From Leifsonia xyli (GTDB lineage Bacteria > Actinomycetota > Actinomycetes > Actinomycetales > Microbacteriaceae): 64,000 bases of DNA. A model generated the notes under the pieces. It searched no databases. It was not told where the DNA came from and saw only the letters and a program-made list of their open reading frames with translations. Positions 32,736-41,767 of the stretch are shown piece by piece (the stretch's first letter is position 1; the number at the start of each line of letters is the position of its first letter). The DNA lies in NCBI GenBank assembly GCA_003243275.1, contig QFQR01000005.1, forward strand, positions 124,001 through 188,000, given 5' to 3'. The position numbers and the translations under genes were made by a program.

Positions 32736-34307
32736 ATGCTGATGGCGTCTCAACCTGTTGCGTACACTGAGTATGACGGATCGGAAGTCCTCCTGGAGTT
32801 GAGAGGTCTTACGAAACGGTACCCTACGATCGTCGCCAACGATGGCATCGACCTGGTCCTGAGGAAGGGCGAAATCCACGCGGTTCTGGGAGAGAACGGG
32901 GCCGGCAAGTCGACCCTGATGAAACTCATCTTCGGAGTCACCAGCCCGGACGAAGGGTCGATTCGCTGGAACGGCGAGGACGTCGCGATCACCAGCCCAT
33001 CTCATGCGCGGTCTCTCGGGATCAGCATGGTCTTTCAGCATTTCACGCTGTTCGAGACCATCACCGTCGCTGAGAACATCGCGTTGACGGTGCCGGGCAG
33101 CATCGCCGACCTGTCGGCTCGGATCCGGCGGACCAGCGAGGAGTTCGGTCTACCGATTGAGCCGCATGCGTTGGTTCATTCGCTTTCGATCGGCGAACGT
33201 CAGCGCGTCGAGATCATCCGCTGCCTTTTGCAGGATCCGTCGCTCCTCATCCTAGACGAACCCACATCAGTCCTCCCACCGCCCAGCGTCGAACAGCTCT
33301 TTGTCACGCTCAGGCAGCTGTCGGATCGCGGCATCGCTATTCTTTACATCAGCCACAAGCTCGAGGAGATCCGCTCCCTTTGCCACTCCGCGACGATCCT
33401 GAGGCAGGGGCGCGTCACCGGTAGCGTCATTCCAGCCTCTAAGACTGCACGCGAGCTGGCTCGACTGATGATCGGCAAGGACCTGCCGACCACGAAGCAT
33501 CTTCCGGCCAAGCCGGGCGGAGACATCGTTCTGAAAGTCGATGGACTATCGACGGCGAAGGCTGATCCGTTCGCGGTAAACCTGGACGGCGTATCGCTCG
33601 AGGTCCGTGCGGGCGAGATCCTCGGCGTCGCTGGCGTCTCGGGAAATGGGCAGTCGCTGCTGACGAGACTGCTTTCTGGCGAAGAGACGCTGTCGAAGGA
33701 CGACAAAGCATCGATCGAACTGTGCGGCCGTCCGATCGGTCATCTGAACGCAGCCACGCGTCGTGACTCGGGGCTGGCTTTCGTCCCCGAGGAACGCCTT
33801 GGACGAGGCGCAGCCCCGACCCTTTCGCTGTCGGACAATGCGCTCCTGACGGCTCACCGGCGCGGGATGATCCAGACCGGTCTGGTGCGGCATCCAACGC
33901 GAGACCGCTTCACGGAAGACTGCATTCTCGATCTCGACGTCAGGTGCTCGGGCCGCACCGCGGTCGCAGCCAGCCTCTCGGGCGGCAACCTCCAGAAGTT
34001 CATCGTGGGACGGGAGATCTACACCGCGTCGAAATTGCTTGTCGTCTCGCAGCCGACTTGGGGCATTGACGTCAACGCCGCCGCGATGGTCCGCCAGCGT
34101 CTGATCGATCTCAGGGACAGTGGGGTCGCGATCCTGGTCGTCTCAGAAGAACTCGAAGAACTTTTCGAAATTTCAGACCGCCTCGTCGTGATGTTCAAAG
34201 GACGTCTGTCGACGCCGATGCCGACGCGGGACGTCGACGTCGAGACGATCGGGCAGATGATGATGGGCATGTTCGATGCGCCGGCGCCGGAGCATCGCGT
34301 TCAATGA
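32736..34307 (+). CDS. BMP-family ABC importer, double ATP-binding protein
   Basis: 523 residues with two nucleotide-binding domains, as in the NupO/YufO and sugar (RbsA-like) class. Domain 1: Walker A GENGAGKST, signature LSIGERQRVE, Walker B LLILDEPTS. Domain 2: degenerate Walker A GVSGNGQSL, signature LSGGNLQKFIVGRE. AAAGG lies 8 bases before the ATG; the frame extends further upstream without resemblance. It powers uptake through the two permeases encoded next. The gene ends ATGA with the first permease. Confidence 0.92.
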   Translation: MLMASQPVAYTEYDGSEVLLELRGLTKRYPTIVANDGIDLVLRKGEIHAVLGENGAGKSTLMKLIFGVTSPDEGSIRWNGEDVAITSPSHARSLGISMVFQHFTLFETITVAENIALTVPGSIADLSARIRRTSEEFGLPIEPHALVHSLSIGERQRVEIIRCLLQDPSLLILDEPTSVLPPPSVEQLFVTLRQLSDRGIAILYISHKLEEIRSLCHSATILRQGRVTGSVIPASKTARELARLMIGKDLPTTKHLPAKPGGDIVLKVDGLSTAKADPFAVNLDGVSLEVRAGEILGVAGVSGNGQSLLTRLLSGEETLSKDDKASIELCGRPIGHLNAATRRDSGLAFVPEERLGRGAAPTLSLSDNALLTAHRRGMIQTGLVRHPTRDRFTEDCILDLDVRCSGRTAVAASLSGGNLQKFIVGREIYTASKLLVVSQPTWGIDVNAAAMVRQRLIDLRDSGVAILVVSEELEELFEISDRLVVMFKGRLSTPMPTRDVDVETIGQMMMGMFDAPAPEHRVQ

Positions 34308-35395
34308 TCACGCTTCCTGGTTTCACCATCACCCCGCGCACCGACAGTTCGAGGGCGGGGTTGCTGCTCGTCACCGCCATCACGATCGGGATGGCGCTCG
34401 CGACCGCGACGATCATCTTCTCTTACTACAGCGCCTCGCCTGCGAGCGTGATGTACGTCTTCTTCGTCGAGCCTCTGCTGTCGACCTACAACCTCGGTGA
34501 GGTGGCCATCAAAGCCGCCCCGCTCATCTTGATCGCCCAAGGGCTCGCAATCGGGTTCCGGGCGAAGGTGTGGAACGTCGGCGCCGAAGGCCAGCTGATC
34601 ATCGGCGCGATCCTTGCTAGCGCGATCCCGGTCTATTTTCCGAACAGCACGTCGCCTTTGATGCTGCCGGCGATGATCCTCGTCGGCGCGCTGGCGGGGA
34701 TGCTTTGGGCATCGATCGCGGCGTTATTCAGGACGGCCTTCAACGCCAGCGAGATCATCGTCACGCTGATGCTGACCGAGGTCGCTCGTCAGATCCTCTA
34801 CTACGCGGTGATGGGGCCGCTGCGTGATCCCGAAGGGTTCAGCTTTCCGCAGTCGATCCCTTTTCCGAACGCCGCGCTGTTTCCTGTGATCGGAGACACC
34901 CGCGCCAATCTCTCGATCCTGATAAGCATTGCGGCGGTCGTGGCGGCCTGGTTCTTCGTCACCCGTAGCTTCGCAGGGTTCCGGCTTCTCATCGGCGGCA
35001 CGTCGCCTGACGCCGCCCGCTATGCTGGCTTCTCACAGAAGCAGGCGGTGTGGCTTTCCCTCCTTATCGGCGGCGCGGCCGCAGGGCTTGCCGGCGTCGG
35101 CGAGGTAGCTGGTCCTCTGGGCAAGCTGCAGCCCATCATCACGCCGGGTTACGGCTACGCGGCGATCGTCGTCGCCTTCCTTGGCGGCCTCAATCCGATC
35201 GGGATCCTGTTCGCCGGCCTCTTCATGGCGGTCATCTATGTCGGCGGCGATAATGCGCTCGCCAGCGGCGAGATCCCTGCTGCGGCGCCTGCGGTCCTGC
35301 AGAGCCTTCTGCTCGTCTACTACCTCGCGACCGCATTCCTGATCAGCAACAGGATCAGCTTCACCTCCTTCAGACTGGCGGGAGCACGGGCATGA
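34304..35395 (+). CDS. BMP-family ABC importer permease 1
   Basis: 363 residues, about nine to ten membrane segments, BPD_transp_2 (RbsC-like) fold: IAQGLAIGFRAKVWNVGAEGQ near residue 75 is the hallmark of nucleoside/purine permeases of the NupP/YufP kind. Also seen: NASEIIVTLMLTEVARQI and AAIVVAFLGGLNPIGILFAG. Start and stop overlap both neighbours by four bases, so the operon is translationally coupled. Confidence 0.92.
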   Translation: MITLPGFTITPRTDSSRAGLLLVTAITIGMALATATIIFSYYSASPASVMYVFFVEPLLSTYNLGEVAIKAAPLILIAQGLAIGFRAKVWNVGAEGQLIIGAILASAIPVYFPNSTSPLMLPAMILVGALAGMLWASIAALFRTAFNASEIIVTLMLTEVARQILYYAVMGPLRDPEGFSFPQSIPFPNAALFPVIGDTRANLSILISIAAVVAAWFFVTRSFAGFRLLIGGTSPDAARYAGFSQKQAVWLSLLIGGAAAGLAGVGEVAGPLGKLQPIITPGYGYAAIVVAFLGGLNPIGILFAGLFMAVIYVGGDNALASGEIPAAAPAVLQSLLLVYYLATAFLISNRISFTSFRLAGARA

Positions 35396-36315
35396 ACGAA
35401 GCGATCATCTTCGTGCTCGCGGGCGCGTTTGCGACCGCGACACCGCTTCTGCTCGCAGCCCTTGGCGAGCTGGTCTGCGAGAAATCGGGCGTCTTCAATC
35501 TGAGTGTTGAAGGCATGATGGCCATCGGAGCGGTCGCCGCCTTCGTGACGGTGAAGGAGACAGGCTCACACGCGCTCGGGATGGCCGCGGGCCTGACCGC
35601 CGCCATGGCGCTCTCCACGATCTTCGCGACGCTGGTGCTCCGGCTGCTGGCTAATCAGGTGGTCGCAGGCCTTGCCGTCGGCCTGCTGGGGCTTGGGCTT
35701 TCGGCGATGTTCGGGGCGTCCTATGAGGGCGCCGCGATCACGCCTTTGGGCGAGCTGCACATTCCCGTCCTCTCGAATCTGCCCGTCATCGGGAAGGTGC
35801 TCTTCCAGCACGACGTCGTGGCTTACTTCGCCTTCGCGATGAGCGCGGTGGTCGCCTGGTTCCTTGTCCGCACCAAGGCGGGGCTGACGCTGCGGGTTAT
35901 CGGAGAAAATCCGTACTCCGCTCACTCGCTGGGGCTCCATCCGACCAGGGTCAGGTTCCTGGCCGTGCTGTTCGGCGGAGCGATGGCGGGTCTTGCCGGG
36001 GCTTATGCGGCGACCGTTCTGACGCCCCTGTGGTCGCAGGGGATGATCGCAGGACGCGGCTGGATCGCGGTCGCTCTGGTGGTGTTCGCCACATGGAGGC
36101 CGATGCGTCTCATGGCCGGCGCGTACTTCTTCGGGGCCGTCTCATTGCTCGATCTCGCCGTCCAGGCGCTCGGACTCGGGATCCCGTCTCAAGTGATGGC
36201 GTGCATCCCATACATCTCGACGATTCTCATCCTCGCCATTGTCTCCAGCAACGTCGTCCGCGTCCGACTGAACGCGCCGATGTCGCTCGGCGAGAGCTAC
36301 AGACCCGCAACGTAA
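35392..36315 (+). CDS. BMP-family ABC importer permease 2
   Basis: 307 residues, about eight membrane segments, NupQ/YufQ-like: TPLLLAALGELVCEKSGVFN and NLSVEGMMAIGAVAAFVTV at the N-terminus, GLTLRVIGENPYSAHSLG in the cytoplasmic loop. It forms the membrane channel with permease 1. Coupled by ATGA to the previous gene, 10 bases before the binding protein. Confidence 0.92.
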   Translation: MNEAIIFVLAGAFATATPLLLAALGELVCEKSGVFNLSVEGMMAIGAVAAFVTVKETGSHALGMAAGLTAAMALSTIFATLVLRLLANQVVAGLAVGLLGLGLSAMFGASYEGAAITPLGELHIPVLSNLPVIGKVLFQHDVVAYFAFAMSAVVAWFLVRTKAGLTLRVIGENPYSAHSLGLHPTRVRFLAVLFGGAMAGLAGAYAATVLTPLWSQGMIAGRGWIAVALVVFATWRPMRLMAGAYFFGAVSLLDLAVQALGLGIPSQVMACIPYISTILILAIVSSNVVRVRLNAPMSLGESYRPAT

Positions 36316-36325
36316 AAAGAAAAGA

Positions 36326-37414
36326 ATGAGGCTTGCCGTGAAGTACAGTGTCGCTCTCGCAGCCGTGTTGTCTTGCGCCGCTTTGGCGCCCGCGTCGGCT
36401 GATCCTCTAAAGATTGGTCTTCTAATACCGAACGCCGTCGCCGAAGTCGGCTGGGACCATGAGATTGATCGCGGTGGAAAGGATCTCGTTCAGAAGTTCG
36501 GCGACCAGATCCAGCTCAACGCGGTCACGAACGTCCTAGAAGGCCCCGACGCCACGCGCGTCATGAACAAGATGGCGGCCGACGGCGCCAAGATGGTGAT
36601 CCTCGGCGGGTTCGGTCAGATGAACGACGGTCTGCGCCTTGCCAAGAAGGATCCGAAGCTCAGCGTCCTGCATCTCGGCGGCTACCTTAATGAGCCCAAC
36701 TTTGCGACGTTGGCGATCCGGCACTATGAGGGATCCTATCTCTGCGGAATGGCCGCCGGTTATGCTACGAAGTCCAAGCAACTCGGCGTGGTCGCTGCGT
36801 TCCCACTGCCGGAAGTGCTCAACATCCTCAATGCCTGGGTGCTTGGAGCGCAGAGCGTCAATCCCGACCTCAAGTCGGTGAAGGTGGTCTGGCTGAACTC
36901 CTGGTTTGATCCCACCAAGGAGAAGTCGGCGGCTCAGTCGCTCGTCTCGCAAGGCTCGGATGTCATCTACTCGCTCTTCCCCGGAACGGCTTCGACGGTC
37001 GCCGCCGCAGAGCAGCTGGGTGCTTATGTCACCGTCACGCTTTCCGACGCCTCCAAGATCGCGCCGACCAAGCATCTGTGCGCGGCGCAGGCCTCCTTCG
37101 GCCCCGGCTTCATCAAGAAGGTGCAGGAGGTCGTCGACGGAAAGTTTGCGGGCGACGACACCTTCCTTGGCGTCAAGGACGATTCCATGCGGGCCGCTGG
37201 CCTGAGCAAGGACCTTTCCGAGGAGCAGAAAAAGGCGATCCAAGCCAAGCAGGATGAAATGAAGAGCGGCGCGTTCCAACCGTTTAAGGGACCGATCGAG
37301 GCCAATGACGGAAGCCAGGCTGTGGCCGCTGAAGCGTCACTCACCGACAAGCAGATCCGGGGAATGAATTTCCTCGTGAAAGGGATCGACGCGAAGCTTC
37401 CGAAGAGGAACTGA
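36326..37414 (+). CDS. BMP-family (PnrA-like) substrate-binding protein
   Basis: 362 residues with a Sec signal peptide (VKYSVALAAVLSCAALAPAS ADP). The Med/BMP fold is shown by KIGLLIPNAVAEVGWDHE, MVILGGFGQMNDGLRLAKK and YEGSYLCGMAAGYATKSKQLG. Known members bind purine nucleosides (PnrA/TmpC). There is no lipobox, so it is free in the periplasm. In this island it is the likely capture protein for methylxanthines, xanthine or nucleosides; the ligand is inferred only from family and neighbours. Confidence 0.9.
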   Translation: MRLAVKYSVALAAVLSCAALAPASADPLKIGLLIPNAVAEVGWDHEIDRGGKDLVQKFGDQIQLNAVTNVLEGPDATRVMNKMAADGAKMVILGGFGQMNDGLRLAKKDPKLSVLHLGGYLNEPNFATLAIRHYEGSYLCGMAAGYATKSKQLGVVAAFPLPEVLNILNAWVLGAQSVNPDLKSVKVVWLNSWFDPTKEKSAAQSLVSQGSDVIYSLFPGTASTVAAAEQLGAYVTVTLSDASKIAPTKHLCAAQASFGPGFIKKVQEVVDGKFAGDDTFLGVKDDSMRAAGLSKDLSEEQKKAIQAKQDEMKSGAFQPFKGPIEANDGSQAVAAEASLTDKQIRGMNFLVKGIDAKLPKRN

Positions 37415-37421
37415 CGGTAGC

Positions 37422-37454
37422 GCTGGCGGGGCCGATCACTGCGGCTCCGCCAGC
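37422..37454. terminator. Bidirectional hairpin between the importer and the fifth Rieske oxygenase
   Basis: GCTGGCGGGGCCG and CGGCTCCGCCAGC pair over 13 bases with one G-U, between convergent stops only 52 bases apart. It probably terminates both transcripts. Confidence 0.65.
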
Positions 37455-37466
37455 CTGAGCCATCGC

Positions 37467-38534
37467 TTACGCGATGAAGAAGCGGCTGAGGCCCATCTCC
37501 CGCAGCCCGCGACGGTAGTTGATTGAACTGCGATCAGCAGGGATGTGGCCTTCGAGACGCGGATCCAGTGGCAGATTCTCCGGCATCTGTTGCTCGACCA
37601 TCGCGGCGTCTTCGGCAAAAATCTGGTGATTGAAGTCGTAGACGTCCTGCACCGGCCCTTCGGTGTCGAAGTTGCGTGCGATCGGACAAAACAGCCGCGT
37701 TTTGCGCGCTGAGACGGGCGAGGCGGCGTTCAGGATCGACAAGCGTCCGTCCGCCGGGAAATGCACCGTCAGATGAGCCGTGAACGGTAGATGGGCGCGG
37801 AAATGGCGCAGCCATCTGAAGCCCTCCGGGGCGGTCAGGTTTAGGCTGTTCGGATAGTTGCTGACCGTGCTCCAGTATTCAGCTTCGAAGCCGAAATCGG
37901 TTTTTCGGGTCTCATAGGCGGGGACGATCGGGTTGTCGGGGTCCGCAAACGTGTCCGTGTGGATGAAGGCGAAGTGGGCGATATCGAGAAAACCCTCGAT
38001 CTGTCGGCCTGCAAAACCGTTGATGTCGAACGGCGGGACATTGATCTGCTGATACCCCTCGTCATCCCAGTGCGGCATGAACGGAACTGGCGTGGCGCTC
38101 TCGCCAGCTTCGGGTCGTAGGCACGTCCAAACGAGCCCGTAGCGAACGACCGCCGGGTAGGACTGCAAGTGCAGCTTATTGGGGATGGCGTTCTCAGGAT
38201 GCGCCGGCACCCTCACACATTTCCCACCAAGCCCGAACTGAAGACCGTGATATGCGCAGCGTACGCCCTTGCAGTCAGGATTGGCCCCCAGCGTGAGCGG
38301 GACACCCCTATGTGTGCAAATGTCATTGGCGACCACAAGGTCCGCGCCAACCCGGTAAATCACAAGACGCTGATCAAGCAGCGTAGCGCCGGTGAGACCG
38401 GTACGGTCGAGGTCTCGTTCGAGCGCGACAGGATACCAGTGCCTGGCCAGGATGTGCCAATCGGCGGGATCAAAAGTGCACCCTCGAGGCAAATCGCCCA
38501 AATCTTCAAAATTAGAACTCGCGGCGACGCTCAT
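37467..38534 (-). CDS. Rieske non-haem iron oxygenase, fifth member, substrate unknown
   Basis: 355 residues. Rieske ligands Cys73, His75, Cys93, His96 (CTHRGVPLTLG, CAYHGLQF); iron ligands Asp184, His187, His192 in GFLDIAHFAFIHTDTF. All catalytic residues are present. It belongs to the vanillate/methylxanthine demethylase-like class but diverges clearly from the NdmA and NdmB homologues here (PFMPHWDDEGYQQINVPPFD, NLPLDPRLEGHIPADRSS). AAGGAG precedes the ATG; longer frames lack a binding site. It is divergent from its own LysR gene and has no reductase, so it must share the one at 18149-19108. Another purine N- or O-dealkylation is inferred. Confidence 0.85.
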   Translation of the reverse strand: MSVAASSNFEDLGDLPRGCTFDPADWHILARHWYPVALERDLDRTGLTGATLLDQRLVIYRVGADLVVANDICTHRGVPLTLGANPDCKGVRCAYHGLQFGLGGKCVRVPAHPENAIPNKLHLQSYPAVVRYGLVWTCLRPEAGESATPVPFMPHWDDEGYQQINVPPFDINGFAGRQIEGFLDIAHFAFIHTDTFADPDNPIVPAYETRKTDFGFEAEYWSTVSNYPNSLNLTAPEGFRWLRHFRAHLPFTAHLTVHFPADGRLSILNAASPVSARKTRLFCPIARNFDTEGPVQDVYDFNHQIFAEDAAMVEQQMPENLPLDPRLEGHIPADRSSINYRRGLREMGLSRFFIA

Positions 38535-38607
38535 GGAGCTCTCCTTGGTTGAGCGCTGAATCCTGCAACGACGCTCCTCCAAGAGGGTGTTGAGTTCCAT
38601 ATCTTTG

Positions 38608-38629
38608 TTTCGCATGATGTGTTGCGAAA
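38608..38629. promoter_or_regulatory. TTTCGCA-N8-TGCGAAA palindrome in the Rieske/LysR promoter
   Basis: A perfect 7-8-7 inverted repeat ends 14 bases before the GTG of the third LysR gene and 74 bases before the fifth Rieske oxygenase. It has LysR-box dimensions and contains the TTGCG half-site found twice before the BMP importer. Confidence 0.55.
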
Positions 38630-38643
38630 AATAGAGCGCAGCC

Positions 38644-39552
38644 GTGGTCGCGTTTTCCCGCTTCACCCATTACTTCGTCGAAGTCGCGCGTGCAGGCTCT
38701 CTCCGCCGCGCTTCAGAGCGGCTCAATGTGTCCGCATCCGCGATCGACAGACAGATTTTAAAGGCCGAGGAAGCCTTCGGTCTGCCGCTGTTCGAGAGGA
38801 TGCCGACTGGTTTGCGCCCGACGGCCGCCGGCGAACTTGTCCTGGCGGCCTCGCATCGGTGGACGGCGGACTATGACCGCCTCCAGGCTCAACTCGCTGA
38901 CCTAGTTGGGCTGCGTCGAGGGCATGTGCGCATCGGCGTCATAGAAGCGCTCGCCAAGGGCTTTCTGGCGAGTGAGGCCAGACGTCTGAGAGACGAGTTT
39001 CCGGGTTTCACTATCGAACTCCAAGTCATGGACAATGTCCAAGCTCCTGCGGCGATCCTCGCTGGCGACGTCGATTTCGCGCTCATGCTCAATCCCCAGA
39101 ATTCGCGAGACATCCTGGTGCGAGGGCGACGTGACGTCATCCTTGGTTTCGTTACGCCGCTAGAACACGTTCTGGCCGGGCATGGAGCGCGACGGTTCAA
39201 CGCCTGCGTCGAGTTCGACATGGTCTGCCCGCAAGAACCTCTGGAGATTGCGGATCAGGTGCGGTCGCTGGAGGCCGCGACCGGGGTTCAGCTTCGCGCC
39301 GTCGCTTCCTCGAACAACATCCAAGTGTTGAAATCGCTTGTGAGCGAGGGAGTTGGGATCGGCGTACTGAGTTCAATTGATGTGATTTCCGAGGTTGATG
39401 CCGGAGTTCTAGCGTTCACGCCTATCTCAGACGCCTCGTCACCAAAGAACGTGCTGGCGCTTTGCGTGGGTAGAGCGCGTCAGCTCTCCGCGGCTGCAAG
39501 CCTGTTTCTGGCGCGGATCGAGCAGTCATTCGCCACGCCGGCTAGTCGCTGA
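38644..39552 (+). CDS. LysR-family regulator (third), divergent from the fifth Rieske oxygenase
   Basis: 302 residues with HTH at about 16-36 (EVARAGSLRRASERLNVSAS, AIDRQILKAEEAFGLPLFER) and effector domain from about 90 (GHVRIGVIEALAKGFLASEA). GTG start, weak ribosome binding site. It is expected to bind the palindrome just upstream and control itself, the oxygenase, and perhaps the importer 6 kb away, which shares the half-site. Confidence 0.87.
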   Translation: MVAFSRFTHYFVEVARAGSLRRASERLNVSASAIDRQILKAEEAFGLPLFERMPTGLRPTAAGELVLAASHRWTADYDRLQAQLADLVGLRRGHVRIGVIEALAKGFLASEARRLRDEFPGFTIELQVMDNVQAPAAILAGDVDFALMLNPQNSRDILVRGRRDVILGFVTPLEHVLAGHGARRFNACVEFDMVCPQEPLEIADQVRSLEAATGVQLRAVASSNNIQVLKSLVSEGVGIGVLSSIDVISEVDAGVLAFTPISDASSPKNVLALCVGRARQLSAAASLFLARIEQSFATPASR

Positions 39553-39584
39553 ATTCGACGTTTGATCGGCCAGGCGGTTAGGCT

Positions 39585-39776
39585 ATGCGGGCGGACGCGC
39601 TGAGCAAGACCGGCGGCAGGCGTGGCGTCCTGTTGGTCGAGGAAATCGAGCAGAAGCTCGACGCGAAGCTGCTCGGCGGCCATGTCTAGCGGCTGTCAAA
39701 CGTTCTGCCGGAGGCCCAGATCATCGCCGCGACGCATAGCCCGCTGACTTGGGTCACCGGTTCGTTGATCTCGTAG
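39585..39776 (+). pseudogene. Remnant of an AAA/ABC-type ATPase C-terminus
   Basis: In one frame the sequence reads GVLLVEEIEQKLDAKLLGG, a Walker B-like LLVDEIE stretch, then an in-frame TAG at 39687, then LPEAQIIAATHSPLTW, the typical D-loop/His-switch end of OLD- or AAA_21-type ATPases, then TAG. No N-terminal half was found nearby. It is a decayed fragment of a phage-defence or mobile-element ATPase and marks an old insertion point between the purine island and the iron locus. Confidence 0.6.
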
Positions 39777-40088
39777 TCTTGCGACGGTCGCAGCGTGGCG
39801 TCGAACGAACTCTGGACGCGCCTTACGATTGAAGGCCGCCCAGCATGATCCGGCACAGCACCGGCTTCACCAAGCAGTTTAGGGAATCTGGCGCAGGACA
39901 GATGTTATCGACCGGCGCGGCGCATCGCGATGGCGAACCACGCAATGCCTCTGATTGTAATGATGTCTAGTAAGTTCTCACAATCTGTCAGAACTTAAAT
40001 TAGAATAGTTATATATTAACGGAGTTGCATAGCCCAAACTTGCTGTCTATCAGCGACTGAAATTGTGCGGCTTGCGTCTAGCGTCATC
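39777..40088 (+). other. Gap before the sigma-factor gene
   Basis: About 310 bases, A/T-rich towards its end (around 39950-40030), with no gene seen. It should hold the promoter of the sigma/FecR pair. Confidence 0.3.
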
Positions 40089-40598
40089 ATGTCTTCGATC
40101 CGTTCAGCAGGGGCCGCCGGCATCGCGGTGGCTTATTATGAAGAGCTGCGGCGGCACGTACGTCGTCGGGTCCGGGACGAGTCGTCGGTCGAAGACCTGG
40201 TTCAGGACGTCTGCGTGAGGCTCGCCGGCGTCGACCTCCGGAAGGTCGACAGCCCAAAGGCGTTCTTGTTCCGAATGGCGACGAATCTGGTCATCGACCA
40301 TCGTCGCCGGCAACGCGTCCGGGATCAGACGGTTATCGAGATCGATCCGGAGTTCGAAGGCGTGGACGACAATCCCGACGCCGAGCGGCGTCTCGCCGCA
40401 AAGCAGCGTCTGGAGCTGCTCAAGCGCGCAGTCGACGAACTGCCGCCGCGATGCAGGGAATGCTTCGTGCTTCGACGGTTCGACAATCTCGAGCCCGACG
40501 AGATCGCGCGCCGCATGGGCGTCAGCCGCAACATGGTCGAGAAGCATCTGAGGTTTGCGGTCGCGCATTGCGCAGAACGTCTTCGTGAACTCAACTGA
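40089..40598 (+). CDS. ECF RNA polymerase sigma factor, FecI type
   Basis: 169 residues from this ATG (an in-frame GTG at 40065 is possible). Region 2: YYEELRRHVRRRVRDESSVE DLVQDVCVRL; region 4: RAVDELPPRCRECFVLRRFD, EPDEIARRMGVSRNMVEKHL. The PRCRE(C/V)F and VEKHL patterns are those of FecI-like iron-starvation sigma factors. It is followed by fecR-like and a TonB receptor with a signalling domain, so the three make a surface-signalling relay for the siderophore genes. Confidence 0.92.
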   Translation: MSSIRSAGAAGIAVAYYEELRRHVRRRVRDESSVEDLVQDVCVRLAGVDLRKVDSPKAFLFRMATNLVIDHRRRQRVRDQTVIEIDPEFEGVDDNPDAERRLAAKQRLELLKRAVDELPPRCRECFVLRRFDNLEPDEIARRMGVSRNMVEKHLRFAVAHCAERLRELN

Positions 40599-40676
40599 AT
40601 TTTTGAACGGCCGCATCCTGTCACCGTGGATTGATCCGTCCTTAGCGGTGTACGGGAGACGTTCACGCGGCCGGAT

Positions 40677-41645
40677 ATGCTGGAACGAAACAATCGGATG
40701 ACCTCTGGAGGCACCCCGCGTTCCACGCTCGACGAAGCTGCGGACTGGCATTTCAGGCGGGACGAAGGCCGGTTCGGTCCGGAGGACGAGGCCGCCTTCG
40801 AGGCCTGGCTCGCCGCCTCGCCGGAGCATCGATCCGCCTATGCAGAGGTGCGCTCGACATGGGACGACCTCGCCGGCATCCCGCGACCCGCGATCGCGGC
40901 CTCGGCGTCGCGGCCCCATGCTGGAGCCCGCCCAATCACCGGAATTTTTGCCCTCGCGGCCTGCGTCGCCGTTGCGATCGGCCTCGGCGCAGCCTTCGAT
41001 CTTCCGACGCGCATCCGAGCGGACGCCTATTCCGCGACCGGAGAAACTCGGACCGTCAGGCTCGATGACGGATCCAGCGTCGAGCTCAACAGCGCGAGCG
41101 CGATCTCGATCGCCTATTCGCCGACGCGCAGAACCATCCGTCTTCTGCAGGGCGAGGCCGCCTTCACGGTAGCGAAAGATCCCGACCGCCCTTTCGTGGT
41201 CGAGGCTAATGGCGGAGCGGCGCAGGCGTTGGGCACCGTCTTCGTCGTCAGGGACTTCGGCGAGGAGACGACCGTTACCGTCCTCGAAAGCCGGGTCGCG
41301 GTGTCATATCCGGCCGGGGAGGCCGAGCTCGACCTGTCGCCCGGCGAAACGGTCGCCTATTCCAGCAAGGGGCTCGGACCGGCCCGTAAGGTCGACGCGG
41401 ACGCCGAGACGGCCTGGCGGCGTGGAAAGCTGATCTTCGTCGATCGGCCGCTTGGAAGCGTGGTCGATGAGCTGAACCGCTATCATGTCGGCCGCATCGT
41501 CATCACGGATCCGTCGATCCGGAACCTGAGGGTCAGCGGCGTGTTCGCGACGGGCGATCCGATCCGGGCGCTGAACGGCCTCGAATTCTCGCTGGGCCTG
41601 CGCTCGACGAGGCTCACCGACCGGTTCGTGCTGCTCGGCCGCTAG
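40677..41645 (+). CDS. FecR-family anti-sigma regulator
   Basis: 322 residues: N-terminal DUF4880-like helix (DEAADWHFRRDEGRFGPEDE, AFEAWLAASPEHRSAYAEV), one membrane helix (GIFALAACVAVAIGLGAAF), then the periplasmic FecR domain (RTVRLDDGSSVELNSASAIS, GEAAFTVAKDPDRPFVVEA, VLESRVAV). It senses receptor occupancy in the periplasm and frees the sigma factor encoded just upstream. Confidence 0.92.
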   Translation: MLERNNRMTSGGTPRSTLDEAADWHFRRDEGRFGPEDEAAFEAWLAASPEHRSAYAEVRSTWDDLAGIPRPAIAASASRPHAGARPITGIFALAACVAVAIGLGAAFDLPTRIRADAYSATGETRTVRLDDGSSVELNSASAISIAYSPTRRTIRLLQGEAAFTVAKDPDRPFVVEANGGAAQALGTVFVVRDFGEETTVTVLESRVAVSYPAGEAELDLSPGETVAYSSKGLGPARKVDADAETAWRRGKLIFVDRPLGSVVDELNRYHVGRIVITDPSIRNLRVSGVFATGDPIRALNGLEFSLGLRSTRLTDRFVLLGR

Positions 41646-41767
41646 AAAAAAAATCCAAGGTCCGACCTCCTCATTCGCGCGCCTCGTCCGTCAGTGCCAG
41701 ACGGAGGCTGCGCGATCCCGCCGAGGCTCGCGGAGCTCCTCGAGATTTTCGAAGGGGGCGCCCGATC

